From assembly GCA_947479085.1 (NCBI GenBank), contig CANJYB010000011.1, positions 1-64,000 on the forward strand: a stretch of DNA of 64,000 bases. Reading direction: 5' to 3'. The translations under genes were made by a program, and so were the position numbers. The notes under the pieces are model-generated. The model made no database searches. It had not been told where the DNA came from and saw only the letters and a list, made by a program, of their open reading frames with translations. This stretch comes from Bacteroidota bacterium (lineage in GTDB: Bacteria; Bacteroidota; Bacteroidia; 2-12-FULL-35-15). Below, piece after piece: positions 1 through 8,297 of this stretch. How positions within the stretch are numbered: position 1 is the first letter of the stretch; every line of letters begins with the position of its first letter.

Positions 1-522
1 CCTGATGCTTATTACTACATAGACGATGTAAGTATATCTGAAATACCAAGTGGAAATGCAGGAAATGATACTACTATATGCACAAATGATACTGCTCAGT
101 TAGGAGTAAATAACTATGAAGGGGTAGGTTATGAATGGCAACCAACAATAGGGTTAAGTAATGCCGCAATTGGTAATCCTACTGCCACACCAACGCATAC
201 CACTACTTATATTTTAACACAAACCACCCCATGCAGTATAACCACAGATACAGTAACAGTTACTGTTTGTTTGGATGTAGGGTTAAATCAATTGGGAGTA
301 ATTAATGAGGAATTAGGAATTTACCCAAACCCTAGTAGTGGTGAGTTTAGCATAGCTACAAAGTACAAAGTGTTAAGTGTTAAGATAAAAAATATATTAG
401 GTGTAGAAATAAAGATTATTAATAGCACCGCATTTGATTTAACAGATGTTTCAAAGGGAATTTATTTTGCAGAAATAAAAACAAACAAGGGAATAGTAAA
501 CAGAAAAATAATAAAGGAATGA
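1..522 (+). CDS. C-terminal part of a T9SS-secreted surface protein (truncated by window edge)
   Basis: Reading frame 1 is open from the first base to the TGA at 520-522, so this is the 3' end of a longer gene (173 codons visible). The visible part starts YYYIDDVSISE, the usual end of a jelly-roll or MAM-like repeat domain. A PKD/Ig-like segment with two Cys follows (GNDTTIC...ATPTHTTTYIL). The protein ends in a type A T9SS sorting domain (YPNPSSGEFSI, then GIYFAEIKT and a basic end, NRKIIKE). By family knowledge it crosses the outer membrane by the type IX system and is anchored or released at the surface. The catalytic or binding part lies upstream of the window. Its stop overlaps the next start (ATGA), so the two may be co-translated. 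Confidence 0.85.
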   Translation, partial: PDAYYYIDDVSISEIPSGNAGNDTTICTNDTAQLGVNNYEGVGYEWQPTIGLSNAAIGNPTATPTHTTTYILTQTTPCSITTDTVTVTVCLDVGLNQLGVINEELGIYPNPSSGEFSIATKYKVLSVKIKNILGVEIKIINSTAFDLTDVSKGIYFAEIKTNKGIVNRKIIKE

Positions 523-947
523 TACAATTCCATGCTCAAGACATACCTTTTACTATAAAAAACAAATCCGTTCTTAAGCGCTGGGTTTCTTCCTCGATTG
601 AAAAAAAGAAAAGAACTGTGGGGCAACTCAATTTTATCTTTTGTTCTGATGCGTTTTTGTTGGATATGAACAAACAATACCTTCAGCACGATACCTATAC
701 TGACATTATTACATTTGACTATTCTTCGGAGGATAAAACTCTTCCTGTTTCAGGAGATATTTATATAAGTATAGACAGGGTAAAAGAAAATGCAATAAAA
801 TTTTCTAAAGCATTTGAAAACGAACTACACAGGGTAATAATTCACGGCACCTTGCATTTGCTTGGATATAAAGACAAAACAAAAGCGGCTAAAGAGGAAA
901 TGAGGAAGCAGGAAGATAGCTGTTTGAAGGAATTAGGGCTTAGCTAA
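519..947 (+). CDS. ybeY: Endoribonuclease YbeY, 16S rRNA maturation factor
   Basis: 142 aa. The family is a zinc-dependent single-strand endoribonuclease acting in 16S rRNA 3' processing and 70S quality control. The signature is visible as DIITFDY, GDIYIS, then the metal motif HGTLHLLGYKD at residues 109-119. The first two histidines (109, 113) are present, but the third metal ligand, His in the HGxxHxxGYDH form, is replaced here by Asp119 or Lys118. I recall this as common in Bacteroidota YbeY. The start ATG overlaps the upstream T9SS gene's stop by 4 nt. Length is normal for the phylum. Function assigned with high confidence. Confidence 0.93.
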   Translation: MIQFHAQDIPFTIKNKSVLKRWVSSSIEKKKRTVGQLNFIFCSDAFLLDMNKQYLQHDTYTDIITFDYSSEDKTLPVSGDIYISIDRVKENAIKFSKAFENELHRVIIHGTLHLLGYKDKTKAAKEEMRKQEDSCLKELGLS

Positions 948-1180
948 AGGGTGTCTCGCAAAGACGCAGGGATCGCAAAGAAAAGAGAATTAAAAAACCT
1001 TCGCGACCTTTGAGTGAAACAAATAAGTTAATCTTAAAACAAAACGATATTATTAATGCTAAGCTAAAAGGTGTCACGCAAAGGCGCAAGGAGCGGCAAG
1101 AAACAACTTATATGACAATCCCCTTGCGAACTCTGCGTCTTTGCGTGAAATAATTAAAACAAAACGATATTATCTATCAG
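941..1180. repeat. 120-bp tandem duplication containing a REP-like inverted repeat and a copy of the panC 3' end
   Basis: Two copies offset by exactly 120 bp (941-1060 and 1061-1180). Both begin AGCTAAA(A)GGTGTC, carry the inverted repeat CGCAAAGRCGCA...TTTGCG(T/A)GA, and end in AAACAAAACGATATTAT. In the right copy the last segment encodes the panC C-terminus (LIDNIVLF); in the left copy it is a non-coding relic at 1034-1052. The duplication therefore included the end of panC and the adjacent dispersed repeat. Confidence 0.85.
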
Positions 1181-2044
1181 CCTTACTGATTCTAACTTAA
1201 CAGCAATACAGGCAACAGCAGATTTGGCAGAACCGAAAGAGTCGATAGTTTGGATAGAGGAAGAATCAACAATATCAAAATATTCAAGGGTCATACAAGG
1301 GTCGTTTTTAAATAAATCTTCCACCTGTTGTATTAATTCAGAAACGGGTTTGTTTTTGTATTCTTCTTTTACTGAAAAAAGAGTTCCGGATATTTTGGTA
1401 ACATTTTTTCTTTCTTCAACAGATAACCGGGTATTCCTGGAGCTCATTGCCAGGCCGTCTGCTTCGCGAACGATGGGACAGGCGACAATTTCCAGAGGCA
1501 TCTCCAATTGTTTTACCATGCTTCTGATAACAGATAATTGCTGGAAATCCTTTTGACCAAAAAAAGCTTTGTGGGGCTCTACTATCCGGAAAAGCTTGCT
1601 TACCACCTGTGCAACACCGTTAAAATGTCCCGGACGATGTGCCCCCTCCATTACTTTATCCAATAATCCAAAATCAACATTTTTTCCAAGCATCCAGCTT
1701 TTGTCTTCTTTGTGTTGCCTTTTTAGCTCCAGCTCTTCAGCAGAATAAATTTCGTTTATTTCAGGAGCAAATAAAATGTCGCAACCGGCAGAAACAAGAA
1801 GAGCCTTATCCGCTTCCAGCGTTCGCGGGTATTTATCCAAATCGCTTAAATCATTAAATTGGGTAGGATTAACAAATATGCTGCAAACAACCACATCGCA
1901 CAGCTTTTTTGCTGCAGCAACCAATGAAACATGGCCCTGGTGCAAAGCGCCCATGGTAGGAGCAAACCCGATGGTTTTTTGCCCGCTCAGAACACTATTT
2001 AAGTGATTTTTAAGCTTTTCTGAAGAATAAAAAATAATCATCAA
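1154..2044 (-). CDS. panC: Pantoate--beta-alanine ligase (pantothenate synthetase)
   Basis: 296 aa. It joins pantoate and beta-alanine with ATP to give pantothenate, the CoA precursor, in the cytoplasm. Motifs: PTMGALHQGH at 29-38 (the HIGH-like ATP site), FVNPTQF at 57-63, GHFNGVA at 139-145 (pantoate site), GQKD at 163-166 and MSSRN at 200-204 (KMSKS-like loop). Length is slightly above the usual 280 because of a short insertion around residues 104-120, seen in Bacteroidota enzymes. Transcribed divergently from the glycogen-synthase-like gene. Its last codons lie inside a 120-bp tandem duplication. A CAAATCTA box (TAGATTTG on this strand) at 2110-2117 could be its -7 element. Confidence 0.96.
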   Translation of the reverse strand: MMIIFYSSEKLKNHLNSVLSGQKTIGFAPTMGALHQGHVSLVAAAKKLCDVVVCSIFVNPTQFNDLSDLDKYPRTLEADKALLVSAGCDILFAPEINEIYSAEELELKRQHKEDKSWMLGKNVDFGLLDKVMEGAHRPGHFNGVAQVVSKLFRIVEPHKAFFGQKDFQQLSVIRSMVKQLEMPLEIVACPIVREADGLAMSSRNTRLSVEERKNVTKISGTLFSVKEEYKNKPVSELIQQVEDLFKNDPCMTLEYFDIVDSSSIQTIDSFGSAKSAVACIAVKLESVRLIDNIVLF

Positions 2045-2127
2045 CCGAAATAATTGTTGAAAAGTAGCAAAATCAACACAAACAGAGCCCTCTTTTCGAT
2101 GAAATTGGGCAAATCTAATATTAATAC

Positions 2128-2159
2128 TTTGAAAATTCGAAAAAAATTGCTTACTTTTG
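2128..2159 (+). promoter_or_regulatory. Bacteroidota-type promoter for the glycogen-synthase-like gene
   Basis: TTTG at 2128-2131, a 20-nt spacer and TACTTTTG at 2152-2159 match the phylum consensus TTTG-N19..21-TAnnTTTG exactly. Transcription would start near 2166. This rules out the in-frame TTG at 2157 as a start codon and supports ATG 2193. Confidence 0.75.
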
Positions 2160-2192
2160 TGGACTTTTTATAAACCTAACCTAATTAACCAC

Positions 2193-3023
2193 ATGAAGAA
2201 GAAAGCTAGAGTTCTGTTTGTTTCACAAGAAATCACCCCTTATTTAGATGAAACCCCAATGGGGAAAATAGGCAGACACCTGCCACAGGGTATACAAGAA
2301 AAAGGCAGAGAAATCCGAACATTCATGCCCCGTTTCGGGAATATTAATGAAAGACGAAATCAATTGCATGAAGTGATTCGTTTGTCGGGTATGAATTTAA
2401 TTATTGATAACAATGACCACCCGTTAATTATAAAAGTTGCATCTATCCAGGCAGCAAGAATGCAAGTTTACTTTATTGATAACCAAGAGTACTTTGAAAG
2501 AAAATTTGCTTTAACCGATAAAAAGGGAGAACATTTTGCAGATAATGACGAAAGGGCCATATTTTTCTGCAGAGGAGTTATTGAAACAGTAAAAAAATTA
2601 GGATGGGCACCTCATGTTGTTCACCTTCAGGGATGGATGACCGGCTTAATAGCTTTGTACTTAAAAAAATCATTTAAAGATAATCCTTTGTTTGCAGAAA
2701 CCAAAATAGTTTACTCTATTTATAATGACGATTTCACAACGCCACTAAATAAAGATTTTGCAAAAAAATTAATGCACGAAGGAATTGAAAAGTCGGACTT
2801 GGAGTATTACAAAAACCCAACTTATGTAAACTTAAGCAAACAGGCAATTGATTTGGCTGACGGAGTTATTAAAGGAAGTCCGAAAATTAATGCAGAAGTA
2901 GAAAAGTATTTGAAGAAATCAGGTAAACTGGTATTGGATTACGTTTCGGAAGAAGAGTATGTAAGTGCTTATTCAGATTTTTATGATGAAGTAATGGATA
3001 CAGTAGAAGAACTGGTTGACTAA
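2193..3023 (+). CDS. Short glycogen/starch-synthase-like protein (GT5 N-terminal domain)
   Basis: 276 aa from ATG 2193 (MKKKARVLFVSQEITPYL). The opening matches the N-terminal Rossmann domain of GlgA-type glycosyltransferases, including a region equivalent to the ADP-glucose site (GKIGRHLPQGIQEKGREIRTF) and HVVHLQGWMTGLIALYLK. The second (C-terminal) GT-B domain is missing, so length is about half of a normal glycogen synthase. This short form next to panC is a recurrent conserved Bacteroidota gene, and whether it is enzymatic is unclear. The gene has a well-matched promoter just upstream. A perfect terminator hairpin follows its stop, inside the start of the next gene. Confidence 0.8.
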   Translation: MKKKARVLFVSQEITPYLDETPMGKIGRHLPQGIQEKGREIRTFMPRFGNINERRNQLHEVIRLSGMNLIIDNNDHPLIIKVASIQAARMQVYFIDNQEYFERKFALTDKKGEHFADNDERAIFFCRGVIETVKKLGWAPHVVHLQGWMTGLIALYLKKSFKDNPLFAETKIVYSIYNDDFTTPLNKDFAKKLMHEGIEKSDLEYYKNPTYVNLSKQAIDLADGVIKGSPKINAEVEKYLKKSGKLVLDYVSEEEYVSAYSDFYDEVMDTVEELVD

Positions 3024-3032
3024 AAACGATAT

Positions 3033-4490
3033 ATGATTTTATTTATAAAAAGAATACCCAAAACTTTGCTCCAGCTTACTGGAGCAAAGTTTTTTTTGTT
3101 CCCATTTGCAATAGCTTTTTTAATTAGTTTTTCTTCCTGTGACAAATCAAGCCCAATTGGTTTAGATGTTCAGCCTGCGAATGATTTATTAAATGTAGGC
3201 TTTGACGACACCACAAAACTAATAACAAAAACAGTAAGAGAAACCCACCTAAGGACAGACCAGGGTTTAAATACTACAGGCTTTGGATTAATCGGGAAAT
3301 ACATTGACCCGGTTTTTGGAGAAACAGAGGCGTCTTTGTATACGCAACTAAGACAACCAACAGGTATTGTTTATAATTCTTTTGGAACAAACCCTGTTTG
3401 TGATTCGGTTGTTTTGTCTTTGGCTTATGCAAAAACGTGGTACGGAGAGGCGGTGAGCAGAAGACCGATTAAGAATCAAAAAATAAATGTATATGAAGTT
3501 TTGGAGGACATTAGTTCTGCAGTTTCATATTATTCAGATACATTGCGGCCGAACTATTCGACCAGAGATTTAGTACAAAGCAACCATTTGTTTAATCCGG
3601 ACATTGCAAGTAATGTTTATATCAATGGTGTAAACCAGGGCCCGGAATTAAGGTTGCCGCTTGATAATATGTTTGGTCAAACCCTTCTTAATAATCAAAC
3701 TACAGGAAACATTGCTTCAGATGCAACATTCCGGAATTTCTTTAAAGGCCTGTACATTACCGCCACAAACACAACAGGGCTCGCTCCGGGAGAGGGTCGT
3801 ATATTATCTTATGATTTGCAAAGCTCCAGCTCAAAAGTGGAATTGTATTTCCATAATGATACCTCTCAACACCAAGCAAACATGAAATATTCATTTAATT
3901 TATCATCAGCCAATCATTTTTCGCATTTTGACAGAGATACAGTGAATCGCGACCTTGATATTAAAACACAGGTTGCTGACACTTTCAGAACACATAATTA
4001 CGAGCGAGTGTATGTTCAGTCGATGGCAGGGTTAAAAACAAAAATAACCATGCCTAAACTATCAGAAAGAGTTAAGTCGGGCCCGGTTTCAATTAATCAA
4101 GCAGAGCTAATAGTGAAGGTAGACGTTTCAAAGACAACCTACAATCAGGATTCGTTTAGCCCTCCACAACTGCTTTATCTTTTTGGTATTACCGATAACG
4201 GATCAAGTTATTTAATATCTGACCTGTTTGAACAGTCCGGCACACCCGGTTACTACAGCGGTACTTATGATGGTTCTATACATGAATACCACCTTAAATT
4301 GTCAAGGTATATTCAACAGGTATTGGATAAAAAAATCAACAACAATGGTTTATATCTGGTGGTGCCACATGCGGGATCTTATGGAGCAGTGGTAAACGCC
4401 AACCGTGTTGTAATTGGAGGAGGGGATAACACTTCAGGAACAAACAACCTGCAAATGAAATTAAATATAACTTATACAAAACTTCATTAA
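3033..4490 (+). CDS. DUF4270 family lipoprotein
   Basis: 485 aa. The N-terminus has a basic stretch, a hydrophobic core (residues 20-33) and a lipobox ending at Cys36 (SFSSC), so export and lipidation are predicted. The body (GLDVQPANDLLNVGFDDTT near the mature N-terminus, then beta-rich sequence) fits DUF4270, found in Bacteroidota between the short GlgA-like gene and glmS. Function is unknown and an outer-membrane location is likely. The start is uncertain: ATG 3033 is the only ATG before the lipobox, but codons 10-22 coincide with a perfect terminator-like hairpin (3061-3097). A TTG at 3096 would leave no basic n-region, so ATG 3033 is kept. Confidence 0.85.
   Translation: MILFIKRIPKTLLQLTGAKFFLFPFAIAFLISFSSCDKSSPIGLDVQPANDLLNVGFDDTTKLITKTVRETHLRTDQGLNTTGFGLIGKYIDPVFGETEASLYTQLRQPTGIVYNSFGTNPVCDSVVLSLAYAKTWYGEAVSRRPIKNQKINVYEVLEDISSAVSYYSDTLRPNYSTRDLVQSNHLFNPDIASNVYINGVNQGPELRLPLDNMFGQTLLNNQTTGNIASDATFRNFFKGLYITATNTTGLAPGEGRILSYDLQSSSSKVELYFHNDTSQHQANMKYSFNLSSANHFSHFDRDTVNRDLDIKTQVADTFRTHNYERVYVQSMAGLKTKITMPKLSERVKSGPVSINQAELIVKVDVSKTTYNQDSFSPPQLLYLFGITDNGSSYLISDLFEQSGTPGYYSGTYDGSIHEYHLKLSRYIQQVLDKKINNNGLYLVVPHAGSYGAVVNANRVVIGGGDNTSGTNNLQMKLNITYTKLH
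3061..3097 (+). terminator. Intrinsic terminator hairpin inside the 5' coding part of the DUF4270 gene
   Basis: A 14-bp perfect stem (AAACTTTGCTCCAG / CTGGAGCAAAGTTT), a CTTA loop and eight T residues. It sits 38 nt after the stop of the glycogen-synthase-like gene and within codons 10-22 of the following frame. It would end most transcripts of the upstream gene, or attenuate the lipoprotein gene. Confidence 0.8.
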
Positions 4491-4491
4491 T

Positions 4492-6333
4492 ATGTGTGGA
4501 ATAGTAGCATACATTGGTAAAAAACAAGCGTACCCGATTATTATAAACGGGTTAAAACGTCTTGAATACAGAGGATATGATAGTGCCGGTGTTGCGCTTA
4601 TTGACAATAACGAACTGAACGTATATAAGTGCAAGGGGAAAGTAGCGGATCTGGTAACTTTTATAGGGGATAAAAATATAAAGGGAACTATCGGGATAGG
4701 ACATACCCGCTGGGCAACCCATGGCGTTCCTAATGACGTGAACGCACACCCGCAATATTCAGCATCTAAAAACATGGTGATGATTCACAATGGAATCATT
4801 GAAAACTATTCTCCTTTAAAAGAAGAATTAAAGAAACGAGGACATGTTTTTTTGAGTGATACCGACACAGAAGTGTTGATTCATTTGATAGAAGACATTA
4901 AAGAAAAAGAAAACGTACGATTAGGCGATGCTGTGCGAATAGCCTTAAACCAGGTTGTTGGTGCTTATTCAATCGTAATTCTTTCCAAAGAAAATCCTGA
5001 TGAGCTATTTGCAGCAAAAAAGGGAAGCCCTATGGTTATTGGTATTGGTGAAGATGAGTTTTTTATTGCTTCGGACGCTACGCCCATTGTGGAATTCACC
5101 AAAAACGTGGTGTATATGGAAGACGAAGAGATAGCTTACATAGAACGCGGAAAAGAATTAAAAATAAAAACAATTAAGAACAAGGCAAAAACGCCTTATG
5201 TTCAGGAATTGGAAATGAAACTGGAAGCATTGGAAAAGGGCGGATACGACCATTTTATGCTGAAAGAAATCTATGAACAACCTCGCTCGATAAAAGACAG
5301 TATGCGCGGAAGGTTGAGTGCAGAAAAGGGAATTGTAAATCTTGGAGGAATTGCAGAGTATGAGCAAAAGTTTATTCATGCAAAACGTATTATATTTATT
5401 GCCTGTGGAACATCATGGCATGCAGGATTGGTAGGAGAATATTTATTTGAAGATCTTGCCAGAATACCTGTTGAGGTGGAATATGCATCAGAGTTTCGTT
5501 ATCGGAACCCTATAATTTATGAAGACGATGTAGTTATTGCTATTTCTCAATCTGGAGAAACAGCGGATACATTAGCAGCCATTGAACTTGCAAAATCGAA
5601 AGGAGCAACGATTATTGGAATTTGTAATGTAGTTGGTTCATCCATTGCCCGCGCTACCCATGCCGGGTCATACACTCATGCCGGACCAGAAATAGGAGTT
5701 GCATCAACCAAAGCGTTTACTGCGCAGGTTACGGTGCTTACTTTAATGGCTTTGCGCGTGGCCTTTTTAAAAGGAACGATATCTTCTTCCCGTTTTCATG
5801 AATTACTGAGCGAACTGGAAGCAATACCATCAAAAATAGAAAGAGTTTTATTGAAAAACGATAAGATAAAATTCATTGCTGATATTTATAAAAATTCAAC
5901 CAACGCTTTATATCTTGGTCGTGGTTATAGTTTCCCTGTTGCCCTGGAAGGCGCTTTAAAACTAAAAGAAATTTCTTACATACATGCAGAAGGATACCCT
6001 GCTGCAGAAATGAAGCATGGTCCGATAGCGTTAATTGATGAAGAAATGCCAGTATTTGTTATTGCTACCAAAGGAACGTCTTACGAAAAGGTAGTAAGCA
6101 ATATACAAGAAGTAAAGGCCCGAAAAGGAAAGATAATAGCCATAGTAACCGAAGGAGATACACAGGTTACTGAAATGGCGGACTATACCATTGAAATTCC
6201 GGAGACAGACGAAATATTAGTACCTCTGGTTTCTGTTGTTCCTCTTCAGTTATTGTCTTATCATGTGGCAGTAATGAGAGGCTGTAATGTGGATCAACCA
6301 AGGAATTTGGCGAAGTCGGTAACGGTGGAATAG
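4492..6333 (+). CDS. glmS: Glutamine--fructose-6-phosphate aminotransferase (isomerizing)
   Basis: 613 aa, normal family length. It makes glucosamine-6-phosphate from fructose-6-phosphate and glutamine, the first step to UDP-GlcNAc for peptidoglycan and LPS. Cys2 (MCGIVAYIG) is the glutaminase nucleophile of the class II amidotransferase domain (residues 1-230). Two SIS domains follow, with the sugar-phosphate loop ISQSGETADT and STKAFTAQ, and the protein ends in the conserved KSVTVE. The start lies one base after the DUF4270 stop, so tight coupling is expected. No glmS ribozyme-like leader is possible with this spacing. A strong terminator follows. Confidence 0.98.
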   Translation: MCGIVAYIGKKQAYPIIINGLKRLEYRGYDSAGVALIDNNELNVYKCKGKVADLVTFIGDKNIKGTIGIGHTRWATHGVPNDVNAHPQYSASKNMVMIHNGIIENYSPLKEELKKRGHVFLSDTDTEVLIHLIEDIKEKENVRLGDAVRIALNQVVGAYSIVILSKENPDELFAAKKGSPMVIGIGEDEFFIASDATPIVEFTKNVVYMEDEEIAYIERGKELKIKTIKNKAKTPYVQELEMKLEALEKGGYDHFMLKEIYEQPRSIKDSMRGRLSAEKGIVNLGGIAEYEQKFIHAKRIIFIACGTSWHAGLVGEYLFEDLARIPVEVEYASEFRYRNPIIYEDDVVIAISQSGETADTLAAIELAKSKGATIIGICNVVGSSIARATHAGSYTHAGPEIGVASTKAFTAQVTVLTLMALRVAFLKGTISSSRFHELLSELEAIPSKIERVLLKNDKIKFIADIYKNSTNALYLGRGYSFPVALEGALKLKEISYIHAEGYPAAEMKHGPIALIDEEMPVFVIATKGTSYEKVVSNIQEVKARKGKIIAIVTEGDTQVTEMADYTIEIPETDEILVPLVSVVPLQLLSYHVAVMRGCNVDQPRNLAKSVTVE

Positions 6334-6354
6334 AACCAAATAATATTAAAAAGA

Positions 6355-6386
6355 AAAGCAACACTTAATTTAAGTGTTGCTTTTTT
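6355..6386 (+). terminator. Intrinsic terminator after glmS
   Basis: Stem AAAGCAACACTTAA / TTAAGTGTTGCTTT followed by six T residues, 22 nt after the glmS stop. Confidence 0.85.
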
Positions 6387-6405
6387 GTTTCTGGTTATCC
6401 ATGTA

Positions 6406-6436
6406 CCCCTGTCAGGGTTCTAAACCCTGACAGGGG
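6406..6436. repeat. Dispersed palindrome, CCCCTGTCAGGGTT family, copy 1
   Basis: Perfect 14-bp inverted repeat with a 3-nt loop (CTA), without a T tract. The same sequence occurs at 25159-25187 and 32274-32304, so it is a dispersed REP-like element rather than a gene-specific terminator. It lies between convergent glmS and the dioxygenase gene. Confidence 0.85.
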
Positions 6437-6445
6437 CGATATGTT

Positions 6446-6985
6446 TTAAGTTGTTTCCTGTTTGGCGGCAACCACCGGAGGAATCATTACATACCCACAG
6501 TTTTTGCAGGTTCTTAATGCTTCGTTTCCATAAAATTCAGCAAAGGTGGCCTGAAACTCGGTAACAATATTGGTTAATGGAAAGTACTTTTCAAATAATT
6601 TGGTATTGCATTTTTCACAAAACCAAAGTAATCCATCGCGTTCGTTATCTCTTCTTTTGCGTTCCATCACCAGGCCAATGGTGTTGGGTCCTCTTTTGGG
6701 ATTGTGTGGAACTTTTGGTGGCAATAAAAAAATATCGCCTTCGTTTATGGGCACATCCACCGCTTTTCCATCTTCCTGAATGTTGACAACAATGTTTCCT
6801 TCCAACTGATAAAAAAACTCCTCGCTTTCGTTGTAATGATAATCTTTTCGGGCATTAGGACCGCCAACGACCATAACAATAAATTCCGTGTTTTCATACA
6901 CTACTTTATTGCCTACAGGAGGTTTTAGGAGATGACGATTTTCGTCAATCCATTTTTTGAAACTAAAAGGACGCTGTATTGACAT
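6446..6985 (-). CDS. nbaC: 3-hydroxyanthranilate 3,4-dioxygenase
   Basis: 179 aa. It opens the ring of 3-hydroxyanthranilate to 2-amino-3-carboxymuconate semialdehyde (ACMS), the branch point between quinolinate/NAD synthesis and full catabolism. A single cupin carries His50, Glu56 and His94 as predicted Fe(II) ligands and Arg46/Arg98 as substrate arginines. The C-terminus has two CxxC pairs (C123/C126 and C160/C163), the rubredoxin-like second iron site of bacterial forms. Length is typical. The next enzyme, ACMS decarboxylase, is encoded at 19793. Other kynurenine-pathway genes are not in the window. Confidence 0.94.
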   Translation of the reverse strand: MSIQRPFSFKKWIDENRHLLKPPVGNKVVYENTEFIVMVVGGPNARKDYHYNESEEFFYQLEGNIVVNIQEDGKAVDVPINEGDIFLLPPKVPHNPKRGPNTIGLVMERKRRDNERDGLLWFCEKCNTKLFEKYFPLTNIVTEFQATFAEFYGNEALRTCKNCGYVMIPPVVAAKQETT

Positions 6986-7112
6986 GATAAAAAAGTTTTA
7001 AATAAATATTAATAAGAAAAAGAGAAGACATTATTTTATTATAAATTTGTCTGATTAATGCGCAAGTTACAAATTATTTTAGTTCGCAAAAAAATGGATT
7101 AAAAGAAGTTTA

Positions 7113-8213
7113 ATGGAAGAAAACTTAAAATATAAAATTGCAATTTCTTTAATCCCAAGTATAGGCGACATACTTGCCAAACGGCTGGTTGCCTATTGCG
7201 GAAGCGCAGAAATGGTATTTAAAGAAAAGAAAACCGCTCTTGAGAAAATTCCCGGGATAGGAAGTGTTAATGCAAAGTCGGTTATTAATCAAAACATTTT
7301 TGAACGGGCAGAAGAAGAGGTAAGGTTTATTCAAAAGAATAATATTGTTCCTGTTTTTTATTTAGACAGCAGCTATCCGAAAAGACTTACACATTGTTAT
7401 GATAGTCCGGTAATGCTTTATTTCAAAGGTCACACCAATCTTAATGCAGAAAAGATGATTAGCATTGTTGGAACACGGGACGCAACAGAATATGGAAAAA
7501 AGATATGTGAGAAACTTATTTCTGATTTGGCACCTTATAATGTTACCATAGTTAGCGGGCTTGCCTATGGTGTTGATATCTGTGCACATAAATCAGCAAT
7601 AGAAAACAACCTGCCGACCATTTGTACCCTTGCACATGGATTGGATAAAATATATCCTTCTGTTCATTCGTCCACAGCCAATAAAATGCTGGAGAATGGT
7701 GGCTGGCTTACCGACTTTATAAGTAATACAAAGCCGGACAAAGAAAATTTCCCGAAAAGAAACAGGATAGTGGCCGGAATATCAGACGCAACTATTGTTA
7801 TTGAATCTAAAATAAATGGCGGCTCATTAATTACTGCTGAGCTTGCGAATGGTTATGGGAGGGATGTTTTTGCTTTCCCGGGAAGAGTGGATGATATTTG
7901 TTCTGCCGGGTGTAATGCTTTTATTAAACAAAATAAAGCATCATTAATTCAATCGGGAGAGGATGTAATAAAAGCGCTGGGATGGGAAGAAAACACAACT
8001 AAAAAAGCACCCAAGCAGCAAAAACTATTTGTTGAACTAAACCCTGAAGAAGAAAAACTGGTGAATGTAATCAAGGAAAAAGAGGCCATTGCCATAGATG
8101 ATTTATGCCTTTTCTGCAACCTGCCGATGAGCAAGGTTTCGGCAATGCTGCTTACCCTTGAGTTTTCGGGTGTTGTAAAATCATTACCCGGGAAAATGTA
8201 CCGGTTGAATTAA
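7113..8213 (+). CDS. dprA: DNA-processing protein DprA
   Basis: 366 aa. DprA loads RecA onto incoming single-stranded DNA during natural transformation. Domains in order: an N-terminal helix-hairpin-helix region (about 5-60, IPGIGSVNAKS); a Rossmann-like core (about 80-290) with the SIVGTRDATEYG and VSGLAYGVDICAH signatures and GGSLITAELAN; and a C-terminal winged-helix domain (about 300-366). Divergent from the dioxygenase gene. A TAAATTTG box at 7042-7049 could be its -7 element, although no clear -33 is seen. A CT-rich dispersed repeat follows the stop. Confidence 0.96.
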   Translation: MEENLKYKIAISLIPSIGDILAKRLVAYCGSAEMVFKEKKTALEKIPGIGSVNAKSVINQNIFERAEEEVRFIQKNNIVPVFYLDSSYPKRLTHCYDSPVMLYFKGHTNLNAEKMISIVGTRDATEYGKKICEKLISDLAPYNVTIVSGLAYGVDICAHKSAIENNLPTICTLAHGLDKIYPSVHSSTANKMLENGGWLTDFISNTKPDKENFPKRNRIVAGISDATIVIESKINGGSLITAELANGYGRDVFAFPGRVDDICSAGCNAFIKQNKASLIQSGEDVIKALGWEENTTKKAPKQQKLFVELNPEEEKLVNVIKEKEAIAIDDLCLFCNLPMSKVSAMLLTLEFSGVVKSLPGKMYRLN

Positions 8214-8216
8214 ATA

Positions 8217-8252
8217 CCCCTCTCCTTAATCCTCTCCCCGAAAGGGAGAGGG
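8217..8252. repeat. Dispersed CCTCTCC/GGAGAGG inverted repeat, copy 1
   Basis: CCTCTCCCC-GAAA-GGGAGAGG style hairpin between convergent dprA and the DUF502 gene. A related element (CCCCTCTCC AAA GGAGAGGGG) lies at 16794-16830. There is no T tract. Confidence 0.65.
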
Positions 8253-8297
8253 TAGCAGGTGAGAAGTTTGAGAATAGTTTTTTAAGAACGGATTTGT

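Noticed and set aside
2157-2192. TTG start for the glycogen-synthase-like protein
   Set aside because: It lies inside the -7 promoter box; ATG 2193 begins the conserved domain.
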